From the NCBI GenBank assembly GCA_030015575.1, contig CM057342.1, positions 621,641,348 through 621,705,347 on the forward strand: a stretch of 64,000 bases of DNA. Direction: 5' to 3'. The notes under the pieces are model-generated. The model had not been told where the DNA came from, made no database searches, and saw nothing but the letters and a program-made list of their open reading frames with translations. Within the stretch, counting starts at the first letter, position 1; each line of letters begins with the position of its first letter. Shown one piece after another: positions 44,052-54,717 of this stretch. The translations under genes were made by a program, and so were the position numbers. The stretch is from Agapanthus africanus. Lineage: Eukaryota; Streptophyta; Magnoliopsida; Asparagales; Amaryllidaceae.

Positions 44052-47000
44052 CTATCTTCCCCGGGCCTGGTACATTCTTTCATCCCAACGCTCACGGCTG
44101 CAGAAAGTTGTGTTGTACCAAGCGGTGTATGCATCACTGTTCTATTATCATGCCCTCCACGTCTGGTGGGTCAAGGCCTTTTTGAATCAATGGAATCCTC
44201 CAACGCACACGCTCCTACTGGGAGATCGTGAAGTTTCCATTTCTCTAGAGGAATTCCGGGAAATTTCGGGATTGCCGATCAGGGGAGAATACTATGAAGA
44301 ATTATTACCCCTCGACGAGTATATATTTGCTACGGTACCAACGGTACATAAAGGCTTGACGACCGAGAATGCTGTTCGGCATAAGCACCCGAATCTGATC
44401 AAAGCCTTGGGTAAATTTGAGAAACTATTCGTGGCATCGGAAGGGCAAGGTGTCACTTTTGACGTTTTCATTGCTTGATTTCTCCGTGAAGATGTCTTAT
44501 CCAAGAAAGCTCCAAAATTCGCAAAGGTCGAGGATCCCTTCGGATTCGGCTTGAAGAAATTGCCGACCAAAGAAGAAGACCTACCACAGTTTTACATTCC
44601 GAACTCATCGGCCGTGACCTTTGATGCGATCGCTTCCCCTGGAATAGACGAAGAAACTTTCTTCATCGGCTTCATCAATCTCTGGCTTAGCCGGTTCGCC
44701 ATGCCGATGCGTCGCCGTTTTATGAGAGCCTCCATCTTCTATCCTTCCCATCGCATAGCCGAAGGAGCGCGATTGGCTGTTGGCGTTGCAGGACTATCAC
44801 ACTTATATCACGGTTTAAGTACCGCCGCCAACACTTCAAACCCGGGTGCGGACACCGTGAATTTCTCCCTCCACTACTTCACGTCATGGATTAGGATGCA
44901 TGTGTCAGGCTCATTTACTGCATGCCGGCGTCATACTTTCTATGAAGCATATACCTTTCCACGGGTCATGAGGCTGGTCGATACTTCTGCTCCTGATTCG
45001 ACTCAGTTAGGGGTTCTACGGGTATTTCTTAATCCATATTTGAATGAAAGCAGGATGGTTTTCAATGATCGAGCCCTTTCTTCTCCAGCGGGGCCCGTTC
45101 AACAGTTGTTCGATTTGTCAAAGAGTGGAGCTTCGTCTTTAAAGCCCAAAGAGATCATGCATTTATATTCAATCAGGCTGGGGTACTTAGTGTTCTGCCT
45201 AAATAATACCGCTCTCTTCATACGGTACAATCCGCATTGCTTCACCCAGCAGTTGAGTTACAACCATGGCGTCCCCCTTGAAGCCTTTTTAGTTGAGCCC
45301 ACTCTCTCACTGGAGGTCGCTCGCGACGTTATCCACCACTTCATGAGGTTAGGTACTGGTTCATTCTTCATGATTCCCGAGCTTGACTATCTTCCAAGGC
45401 CCGTAGAACTCTTCAAGGGCTGGTATCGCCACCGGGTTGGTCCCATCATTGCAGAGGAGAGAAGGGTGCTCTTTGAATGTAAAGCTCCTTCTTCCGCTCA
45501 AGCCGTCAGTGCCCCGTTGCGGCCATGGTTGGTTATTTTCCCTCCTCTGAAGGATAGCGACTCAGTGCTTATTCCTAAGGCTGCTCGGGCGGAATCAGTC
45601 ACCCGCACTGCTGGTATGCCGATTTGCACTAGGGCTGGGATAGAGATTCCTGATATAGTGCCCGCCGTGGCGTCACCAAAGGCGGTTACCGAAAGCGAGA
45701 TTAGGCAGCGTCACGCAAAAGCGCCGAAGGGGAGGAAGCGCCCCTCCACTAGTGTTAGCTCAGGCACTAAAAGAAGAAAGAAATCGCTCGCCGGTCTACT
45801 CGATGCTTTGCTTGTGTCCGAGCCTCTTATTCAGGATGAACATATGCCTCTTATTCAGGAGGAGCCAATATCTGCGCATGAACCGGACAACGATCTTCTC
45901 TTTCATGGTTCATCTGCCGAGGAAGTCGCTCAGTTGGCCGAAGCCTTGAAGCGATCACATGATGAAATTGAAAATGTGCGCCCTAGGAATGGAGGCCTTC
46001 CCGCTGTTGAATTCCGTGACGTTGATCCATTATTACCTAGGTTACTAATGGGTCTTATGACGATGGAAGAAGAATGGGCTCTCGAACAGCCCATCTCGTC
46101 CGTTTCTGAAGACGAGGCTGCTCTGAGGGCGGGCAGGGATTTACTTTCGATCAAAGCCCACCGAGCACAATTAAACAGAAAAGAGCAGCAGCTCGAAAAG
46201 GCCATACTTCAGGCTCCCTGGCATATTGGCATACACATTTTTTTACGTCTCTTTTGGTAAATAATTTGTATTACCTTCACATCATATTATCTTTACAAAA
46301 ATTTTTTAGGGCTTTCTGCAGTGGGCGTAATGTTGAGCCCATATCGCGACATGGAGCCTCCAATGACGGCTTCTATTCCCCCGGCGAAGATTGCTAAACC
46401 AGTCGTAGATTTTATGAATATCTTCAGTGACGCACCGGGGGACTTCACATCCGAGGATTGGACAACAAAGACTGGTAGATAAGATTACCGAAACTGCCAT
46501 CCCCGCCTTGGAGTCTCCGGTAACGGCTTCTATTCTTCCAGCGGAGACTGCTATACCGGCCACGGCTTCTGTGAATATTTCCAATGACATACCGGAAGGT
46601 GTAGAGAAGATTACTGAAGCTGCCATCCCTCTGGTTCTAAGTGGACGAAGTATTGAAGGTAATTTTATTAACATCTACATTTTTGTTTAACGACCCTTCC
46701 ATATATCTGAACTTTTCTTTCTTTCAGAATTATGGGAGTTGGCGTCTTCCAATGTAGATCTTTCTCCGGAGAAAACCTTCCAGCGTTTACTTGATATGGC
46801 GGCGCCGTAAGCGATACCTCCACAGAGCATAGTCCTTTCCTCTGGCCAAGGCTGGTAATTCTTTGCCTTTCCGTTTTATATCTTCATAATGATGCTGATG
46901 TGCCCCCTTTATTTTAAACCACAGTCTTAGAGGCTAACGACGAAGTTGAAGTTCTTGATGGGCCTGGGGATCTCTCAAATCTGCCTACTATGGCCGTGGG

Positions 47001-47782
47001 TAAGTGACGCTTTAGCATTGGCATTCTTTTACTTATTCTACGTTTGGAAAGGCGACTAACCACACATATATTTTCACAGTTTTGCCCACCTTGACTCTAT
47101 TAGAGTCCTGGATTTCCATGCCGTCAGGCCCTTACGCCCGACGCGTGTTTGAGAGGATGGCAAAACAGAGCATTCATTCCCTGGCGACTCTTATAGAAGA
47201 TCTTCCTGCTGGCACTTCCATCACGGCCGAAGAGTTTGCTGTTGAAGCAACGCTTCTTTGTTTGATCTTACCACCTACCATCATGAGGCGCTGGTGCGTA
47301 CTTCGGTTGAGTATTGACGTCAAGTGGAGGTCTCTCTACATGTAGTTGAATGCATATGCTTTCCCTCTGATATCCTATCCGTAAATGCCAACTTGCATGG
47401 ATGGATCGATCGGTGTGCGGTCAATCTCCAGTCATGTAAGAAAAGGCTCAACCGAAATTTTTCGGCAAGGGAATTGGTTTCTAAGTCTTTAAGGGAATTT
47501 CAAGCCTAGCTTACCACCAAGACTACTCGAGCCTATGAAATTTGGAGGGTTCTTCAGGAGGCCATTATGGAGGTGGTGGCTCTCGATAAAACCGTCATTT
47601 TCACACGTGAGATGGTTGAGGCCCACAAGACTGCTGAGAAAGAGCTTGAGAGTCAATTTTCTTTATACCAAATTCAACAGGCACATGCAGGGACTCAGCT
47701 AGCGGTGTTGATAGAGCTTGAAGCGGAGGTCCGACTGAAAAATGACGATCTTGGTGGTTTATTGAACCGCCCGCCATCTTAA
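44052..47782 (+). pseudogene. PMD (plant mobile domain) gene, right part
   Basis: The core reads as a PMD protein: YQAVYASLFYYHALH, NQWNPPTHT, GDREVSISLEEF, ISGLPIRGEYYEE, then FINLWLSRFAMP and GARLAVGVAGL. Next come a region with FKGWYRHRV, a basic bipartite nuclear-localisation-like stretch (APKGRKRPSTS...KRRKKS near 45720-45790) and acidic repeats (PLIQDEHMPLIQEEP). From about 46257 to 47081 spacers with GT...AG ends and pyrimidine tracts look like introns between short coding blocks. The last block, to 47782, is helical and coiled-coil-like. Its left end was separated by Copia-1. It runs antisense to the Tat pol, matching the antisense extra gene known in Tat elements. An independent PMD gene is the alternative. 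Broken, a few interruptions. Confidence 0.65.
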
Positions 47783-47917
47783 AAATTTTGTCGTTGTATA
47801 TTTTCTCCTTTTTTTGTCTTCTTGTATCTTGTATTCATTTTGATTTATGAATAAAACACATATTTTATTTCATGTTTGCGCTTTCCTGTCCTGTGACGTC
47901 TTGACTTGGCGTAAAGT

Positions 47918-48170
47918 AGTTTATGTACTCATTTCGGAGTCGATAGTTTATTCACTCGTTTCGGAGTTTCTAGTTTATGTACTCATTTCCGAGTTTGTAG
48001 TTTATTCACTCATCTCGGAGTTTCTAGTTTATGTACTCATTTCGGAGTTTGTAGTTTATTCACTCATCTTGGAGTCTCCAGTTTATGTACTCATTTCGGA
48101 GTTTGTAGTTTATTCACTCATCTGGGAGTTTCTAGTTTATGTACTCATTTAGGAGTTTATTTAGTTTACC
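47918..48170. repeat. 54-bp tandem repeat (27-bp half-units)
   Basis: Units start at 47918, 47972, 48026, 48080 and 48134, exactly 54 bp apart. Each is made of two similar 27-bp halves, AGTTTATGTACTCATTTCGG and AGTTTATTCACTCATCTCGG followed by AGTTT. The period is a multiple of three, which leaves an accidental open frame. Confidence 0.9.
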
Positions 48171-48539
48171 TCCCTTAGGTTTACAGGAAAAATTGTCCTA
48201 ATGTTATATATGGATAACTTCCATTCTTTACGACAGAGATCCGTTAGGTTTTGTGCTACTAGGGTTTTGGTCCGTGGTACCCTCGCGTTGGCTGATTTAT
48301 TTCTCGATATGCGGTCTTTAAGCCGTTGTTCGAGTAGCCCCACGATTGCCGTGTCACTGATCCCTTCGGGGGCTGTACAAGGCGTCTTCAAGTAATCTCC
48401 TTAGGCTATATTACCGTCGGAAAAGCAAACATTAGGAATTTTCCATGACGCACTTTACTTGAGGTTAGGCTCAATTTGGAGCCCTGATGAGTCATAACCA
48501 CTCCGCGCTGGAGTGGAATGATCTCCGATAGTCTTTTAG
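48171..48539. other. Spacer between repeat arrays
   Basis: No gene or clear repeat seen; probably part of the Tat 3' region. Confidence 0.35.
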
Positions 48540-49200
48540 GTTTTTTATGAGTTGCCATCGAGACCTGAAACTGGGAATATGCCTTTGCTTAATTTTTTTG
48601 TTTTGACGATGTCGCACTGATTCTTTGGTAAAGTAGGGTAGACATCTGTATGAATTCTATGCTGTATGTATTGCAGTTGAAGTCCGGAGCTAGGAATATG
48701 CCATCGCCCCAATTTCGTTTGGTAGTTACGTCCGCATCCTGCTGAAATGAGGGGGAACGTCAAGATAGTTTCTAGGTTGTATATGAACCGTCGAGACTTG
48801 GAGCTAGGATTTTGCCGCGACTCCACTTTTGCTTTGACCCTTCGGTCTTTTTTGACATAATGTCCGCATCCTGTCGGAATGAGAAAGAACGTCGGGGTAG
48901 TCTTTAGGTTGTGTATGGACCATCAAGACTTAGTGCTTGGAGCTAGGGTTTTGCCGTGACTCCACTTTTGATTTGAACCTTGGGTCTTTGTTGACGTCGT
49001 GTCTGCATCCTGTCGGAATGAGAAGGTACGTCAGCGTAGTCTTTAGGTTGTGTATGGACCGTTTTGAGTTGGAGCTAGGGTTTTGCCGTGACTCCACTTT
49101 TGATTTGACGCTTGGGTCTTTGTTAACGTCGTGTCTGCATCCTGTCGGAATGAGAAGGTACGTCGGGGTTATCTCTAGGCTGTAAATCTTGCCGTCGAGG
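48540..49200. repeat. Diverged tandem repeat of about 112-140 bp
   Basis: About six units, each with a GAGACTTGGAGCTAGG-like start, TTTTGCCGTGACTCCAC and ATCCTGTCGGAATGAG, beginning near 48555, 48675, 48787, 48918, 49058 and 49190. Unit length varies. Confidence 0.75.
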
Positions 49201-49374
49201 TCTGGCTCTCCCTTTGACGAAGCCTGGTGGGAAAATATGGTTCCCTTTTTTATTTGTGCCCATGGATTGTATATAGGGGTCAGTATAGACTCACCTGCAG
49301 GGCAGAGAAAACTTTATTTTATTTTATTTTGTATTGCCACGATGTTCTATCTTTTCAGCTTTCCATATCGCGAA

Positions 49375-49590
49375 AGTCGCGATTGCCTAATCATTTCGGC
49401 TTTTTATCCGCGGTCCTTAATCATTTCAGCTATTTTTTAAATATTTTTACTCGCTGTTTTTTTTGCGAGTTGCCCAAGCATTTCGGCTGTTTTTATATCC
49501 ATATTTTTTGCTCGCTGATTTTTATTGCGAGTTGCCCCATCATTTCGGCTATTTCATATACATTTTTTTTCCTACTCGCTGCTGTTTTTA
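49375..49590. repeat. Short tandem repeat with ATCATTTCGGCT
   Basis: Four to five units of roughly 50-70 bp, alternating ATCATTTCGGCT and CTCGCTG...TTGCGAGTTGCC, with T-rich spacers. Confidence 0.65.
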
Positions 49591-49599
49591 TTGCATGTT

Positions 49600-49850
49600 T
49601 GGAATCTGATACCAACCTTAGCATCAGCATCGCTATGACTGGAATATTGCCAGGAGCGAATCATCATTTTCCGTGAAAGGACTTGGAGTTTGACACCTGT
49701 TTAGACATCAGCATCGCTGCAACTGGGATATTGCCAGGAGCGAATCATCATTTGCCTTGAGAGGACTTGAAGTTTGACACCTTTTTAGGCATCAGCATTG
49801 CTAAATCTGGGATGTTGCCAGGAGCGAATCATCATTTGCCTTTGTCAATT
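49600..49850. repeat. 84-bp tandem repeat, three units
   Basis: Units contain CATCAGCATCGCT, ATTGCCAGGAGCGAATCATC and GAGTTTGACACCT, with starts near 49622, 49706 and 49790. Confidence 0.75.
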
Positions 49851-49899
49851 TGAACAAAGACAGCTAAGCAAACATGGTTAGGATCCTGTCGATTAAGGC

Positions 49900-50430
49900 T
49901 TTTGACTTTATGAGCCATAAAGGTCTCATAAAGGTTTTTCTCCCTACGAGTCGAGAGGATCTCGTAGGTGTAGGTTCTCCTTAGAATTCATGAAGACTCC
50001 TAAGTGGTATTTTCTCTTGCAAGTCATAAGGATCTGTACAAGAGTGTTTTCTCCTTATAAGTCGAGATGACTTACAAGTGTTGTTCACCATATGTGATAT
50101 TTCTCGCCATTAGCGGAACTTGGCGGGGAATTGTTTATTTATGCCCATGGATTGTATACAAGGGTCAATATTAGACCACTTGTAGGGCAATTTGAAGGAT
50201 ACGATGGCTTAAGAACAGGTTTAGATCCTTGTAATTTAAGGCTTTTGAATCCTACGAGTCATGAGGGTCTCATAGGGGGATTCTCCTTACGAGTCGTGAG
50301 GATCTCGCAAGTGTAATTTCTCCATAAGAATCGTAGAGATTCCTAAGTGTGTTGCTCCTTTGTGAGTCATAAGGATCTCACGCAGGTATTTTCTCCTCAC
50401 AAGGTCGAGAGGACCTTGTAAGTGCACATG
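49900..50430. repeat. Palindrome-bearing tandem repeat
   Basis: About nine short units, each an imperfect inverted repeat around AGTCGAGAGGATCT or a variant (for example TACGAG...CTCGTA, AAGTCGAGATGACTT, ACAAGGTCGAGAGGACCTTGT), joined by TTCTCC. A Tat 3' region repeat by position. Confidence 0.65.
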
Positions 50431-50747
50431 AATTTTTTTATTTTACGAGTTCGCACCCTTTCAGGTTTTCACAAACTCGCCGACAGTCCTGCTGTTTTTA
50501 CTCACGGCGTCCTTTTGGGTTTTCTTCCATGCCCATTTTTCTTGTGGACACAAAGTTTTTTAAAAAAAACTCTTGAAAGTAGCTTCGTCGTAAGTGACCC
50601 ATCTGTTTGCCGGTGGGATTTGGGGGTGGCTTCCTCGCCGGAGTAGCTGTGTAGCCGGTAGGACTTGAGTTGCAACCCTCACCGTTGAGACTTCGATTGC
50701 AATATAGATCTTAAGGAAACATATCACCGTTTTGGAGGCGAAGTATT
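50431..50747. other. Spacer before the 49-bp array
   Basis: No coding signal or clear repeat recognised. Confidence 0.35.
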
Positions 50748-50845
50748 AGTTTAGGGACATCTCGGTCCGTTATCACCATGTTTGAGGCGAATTTTTAGTT
50801 TAAGGACATCTCGGTCCGCTGCCGCCATGTTTGAGGAGAATGATT
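50748..50845. repeat. 49-bp tandem repeat array, part 1 (right copy)
   Basis: Units start at 50748 and 50797 (49-bp period). The array is interrupted at 50846 by the solo LTR and resumes at 52913 after the target-site copy. Confidence 0.85.
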
Positions 50846-52907
50846 TGTTAGTGTATATGCCCTAGAGGCCATTACTGTATCATACTAGCTTGTATATTAC
50901 TTAATGGAAGCTTGGGATATTCACAGTTGTATAGACAATCTTGCTCAAAATGGTAGTATGCTACTTGGTTTGTTTCTACTTCAATATGTACATATGTTTC
51001 TTCTAGCATGTAGCTTATACATATTAGTGGAGCCCTTAGGATCTTTGCTTGATTACCAACGTTGTGATGGCAGTCACACTTGTGGGGGCTGGGTAATCTA
51101 CAAGCACATCCTTATATAGGTCCCTAGACGTAGGATTATCGAGACGGGGCATCGATACTCCGGAGTAGACTAGCGTATGCGCTTCTCATCCCAGCAGGGG
51201 AGATGGTCTGTCCCACAGCCATCAGTACGTCGTACTGGAGATAGTATGCGGGTGCTCGTTAGGTTATGAGTACACTGGACAGGACTCGTCGGGAACTGTT
51301 GGTTGGTACTACACCTATCGTCAGATAACAGTTCCCAGGTGACAGGAGTACAGCTTAATCTGTCGACTTGACACTGCTATTTCGCCTCGAGTGTGTTCCC
51401 ACTGTACTTTGATTACTACCCTACCACGGCTCAAATGAGTCGTGCAAACAGGTAGTAGTTGGGTGCAGTCCCGAAGCACTTGGAGGCAGTGACGGTTAGA
51501 CAGGATTCGTCTCTCCCGGTATTGGGGGTTGATATCGCGCTGTGTCTAGGAGAGCCATTACACAAAGTCCCTGGCCAGGGCAAGCGAGATATATTGGTAG
51601 CGTTTCCAGTGGTATCTCAAGGTGTTCTGAGCTACACTCCGACACAACTTGTACCGCTATTAGGGGACTGACGTTTACCGCCCCCTAGGCCCGCCATGCG
51701 ATACTCTCAGACGAACAGACCGGACTGTACGGAGATTGTCACATTCAGGCTCAGTAGGAGTTCGGATGGGTTCACCTCATCAGTCTTCTTATCGGCATCT
51801 ACCTGGGGACCGTTACATACAGCTAGTACCGCTTGCGGCCTGTGGTTAAACCCACTGCCAGCGTAGTGTCGAGTCTTTAGAGTTCCACACAGAGGGCTGT
51901 TCTCCTTTGGGCAAAACAGAGTAGAGGTCGCATGGTTTTGCGACGGGGTTCGTTCACATCCGCGCACTTGTGCACGTTTGGTGTCCGGGTAGTTATTACT
52001 AGCGGGCTTTGGTGTAAACCAGATCCTAGTATTTGTTTTGGGATTGGTTTTGTCTCTTTGTATTCGTGTTTCTCGGAACACGGATGCGGGTGTGTATGCA
52101 CAGTTGATAGAGGCAGAGGAATCTCATTAGGGTTATTGACCGTTGACTTTTTCTTAACCCTAATGAGAATGAGAAATATGATTAATGATATTAATTAAGG
52201 ATAATTGTGCCATGGTTAGGTTGACCGGTTGACTTTTGTTGACCGGTTGACTTTTGTTGACCTTTTGACCATCATCATTTCATTTGCAAGATGCTTCTTG
52301 TTTCTTGCAAAATGCATTTAATGTTGAAATGATAATGGTCATTCAAAACTAACCATCAAATTTTCCTTAGTTATTATTATTATTATTATTATTATTCTCA
52401 TTTGAGAGCATGGTTGTAGTTTTTTCTAGTTCATTCTCACTTGCTCTTTCACTTTCAGGCAAAGCTCTCCCTCTTTCTCTCTCAAAGCTCTCATCTTTCA
52501 TGTGTTGAAAACCATGAGCTTTGTGAGATAAAACCATCAAGACATCACTCTACTCATTCTAGGGTTCTTAGTTTAGCAAGCCAAGCACTCTAATTACCTC
52601 TTGGTTGAGGTAGGAGCTCAAGGTAGAGACCTTCGGGTGGATCTATCTTCGGCAAAGAGAAGACGACGAGGAGGAGCCGTCTACGCCACTCCAAGGAGCA
52701 AGGAAGAAGGAGGACCACAACAAGAAGAAAAGGAGTTCAAGATCTAGGTATAACCATCTAACTTTGTAGCTAAAAGTTTTAGCTTGTTTGTTAGTTTTTG
52801 TTTAGCAAAGATCCTCCATTTTTAGTCCATGTTACCTTGTGTTAAAAATCCATTTTTTACCTATTCCGCCTCCCCGTAAGCACCGGGGTGGGTAACGTAG
52901 ACTTACA
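50846..52907 (+). mobile_element. Angela solo LTR (2062 bp)
   Basis: Starts TGTTAGTGTATATGCCCTAG and ends GACTTACA; flanked by TGATT at 50841-50845 and 52908-52912. No primer-binding site or internal region, so it arose by LTR-LTR recombination. Same subfamily as LTR H at 63582. Includes a (TTA)n run near 52371-52396. Confidence 0.9.
52136..52269 (+). promoter_or_regulatory. W-box cluster in the solo LTR
   Basis: TTGAC cores start at 52136, 52143, 52221, 52229, 52239, 52247, 52257 and 52265. The last six come from an 18-bp tandem repeat (TTGACCGGTTGACTTTTG). W-boxes bind WRKY factors. Stress-induced copia LTR promoters are known, so a role is plausible but untested. Confidence 0.5.
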
Positions 52908-53050
52908 TGATTAGTTTAAGGACTTCTCGGTCCGTTGCCGCTTTGTTTGAGGCGAACAATTAGTTTAAGGACTTCTCGGTTCGTTATCGCCGTTTTTTAG
53001 ACGAAGTTTTAGTTTATGGACATCTCGGTCCGTTATCGCCATGTTTGGGG
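52908..53050. repeat. 49-bp tandem repeat array, part 2 (right copy)
   Basis: Units start at 52913, 52962 and 53011, 49 bp apart, same sequence family and orientation as 12752-12947. Confidence 0.85.
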
Positions 53051-53149
53051 CTACGGAGTTTCATTGCATACTATTCTCAGAGTTTTTGACTCAGGAAGAT
53101 AGCGAGCGGACACAAGCATCGTCATCTATCATTGACCTAGGTCATGACT

Positions 53150-54717
53150 CTTTAGGCGTCGTATTTTTTGACAAATCGGCCGTTTATTGGCCGAAAGGGT
53201 CTTTCTCCATGCATATCCATGAGAAGGCAGGCTCCATCTTGGTAGATTTTGTCTATGATGTACGGGCCTTCATAGTTCGGCTTAAATTTCCTCTATTTAG
53301 CACGATTGTGAATCATTGGTCTTTTGACGATCAGCACGAGTTCGCCTTGGCGGAATGTTCTCGGCCTGGTCAGTTTTTCGTATGACCGTGTCATCCTTGC
53401 CTTATAAGTCTCTAAATTTTGCTGTGCTTTAAGGCGAGTTTCGTCGAGGGTATCGAGCTCCTCAAGATGAAGAAGAACATTTTCTTCATCTGTCAGCTGG
53501 CATCGAACCGCTACCCATAGAGAAGGGAGTTCTATTTCTAGGGGAAGCACTGCTTCTGTGCCGAATACCATTGCATATGGTGTTGTATTCGTCGCTGTTT
53601 TGAACATTGTTCGGTACGTCCAAAGAGCTTCATGCAACCTTTCGTGCCAGTCTCTTTTTTTTCTGGACACCGTTTTCTTTACAATCTTCATCAAGGTCTT
53701 GTTGAAAGCTTCAGCTAGACCGTTGGCCCGAAGATTATAGACTGAAGAGTATCTCCAATCTATCTTATACTGTTGTGCGAAACGGCTGATTTTATGGCTT
53801 CTATAAGATGGACCATTATCCGATATAATTCGTCGCGGAGTGCCAAATCGATAAATGACATATGTCTTGAAGAAATGGAGGACATTCTCCGTCTTTACCT
53901 CCCTTAGTGGTACTACTTCTGCCCACTTAGAAAAGTAATCGGTCATTGCCAGTATGAACCGATGTCCTTTGGATGATGCTGGTTTAATGGGGCCGATTAT
54001 ATCGGTTCCCCACATTTTGAACGGCCAGCTAGCTACCGTTGGGTGTAGTGGATTTGGATGCTGGTGGATAAAGTCTCCGTGAATTTGGCACGAGTGACAC
54101 TGCTTCGCATATTCGAGGCAGTCCTGAATCATTGTGGGCCAATAATAACCCATTCTTTTGATCTTCAGTTTCATCTTTGGCCCAGTTTGGTGAGAACCGC
54201 AGAGTCTATCATGAGTTTCTTGGACGACTCTCTTCGCTTTTTCTGGCCCTAGGCATCTTAGGCACAGACAATTGAACGATCTCTTAGAGTATCATTGACG
54301 AAGGCGAAGGACATAGCTCGTTTCATGAGCTGATGTCGAGACGACGCATTTTTGGGCATTCGTTGAGATTTGAAGTAGTCTATGAAGACTTCTCTCCAGT
54401 CGATGACCTTTTCTTCATCCCCTACTTGAAGGGCTACTTGTTCGGTCATTTCTTTTCCTTCGGATAGTTCTGTTAAGTCTTCTGAGGATATATTTGTTGG
54501 CGCGAGGATCCTGCGGCTTTAAACGATGATCTTTACGTCATCGAGGTCTTCGTTGGCTAATTCCTTAGCCAATTTGGCTAACGCATCTGCCTTACTGTTT
54601 TCTGCACGCGGTATACTCTCCAGGATGTAGGAGGGGATTTGTGTCAACAGTTTTTGCACACTTTCGCCATACTTTATCAGCTCCGTCTTGCATGTCTGAT
54701 AGTCACCATTTACCTGG
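53150..54717 (-). pseudogene. Tat-lineage pol end: RNase H tail and integrase
   Basis: In element order: RNase H end (VNGDYQTCKTELIKY, then IPRAENSKADALAKLA) near 54717-54530, a connecting region, then integrase. The integrase has the zinc-finger end CHSCQIHG and a catalytic core with TDIIGPI, MTDYFSKWAEVVPL, IISDNGPSY and the LAEAFNK glutamate, i.e. the D,D,E triad. Its C-terminal region includes NYEGPYIIDK and DGACLLMDMHG. Order and motifs fit Ty3/gypsy Tat. The upstream part (gag, protease, reverse transcriptase) would lie right of LTR D, which cuts the gene at 54718. Several interruptions. Confidence 0.8.

Larger units (their letters stand above)
12752..54717 (-). mobile_element. Tat-lineage Ty3/gypsy element, 3' half, with antisense PMD gene (heavily nested)
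   Basis: Inference from layout. The pol end (RNase H and integrase, minus strand, 53150-54717) is followed leftwards by tandem-repeat arrays, an antisense PMD gene on the plus strand and more arrays. Tat elements are known for long repeat-bearing 3' regions and for extra genes between pol and 3' LTR, some antisense and some bearing a domain otherwise linked to DNA transposons. Later insertions are B (15528-24641), Copia-1 with C (25587-44051), a solo LTR (50846-52907) and LTR D at the right edge. Removing the first three leaves about 12-13 kb. I could not find its 3' LTR, so the left limit is uncertain. Old and broken, with many interruptions. Confidence 0.5.

Noticed and set aside
47847-48152. 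A 101-codon open frame with a repeating peptide (YVLISEFVVYSLISEF)
   Set aside because: Produced by the 54-bp tandem repeat, whose period is a multiple of three; no sign of a real gene.
47918-50430. Possible CRISPR-like array
   Set aside because: Units are directly adjacent tandem repeats without unique spacers, in a plant genome.
53041-53385. Plus-strand open frame of 114 codons
   Set aside because: Opposite strand of the Tat integrase end.
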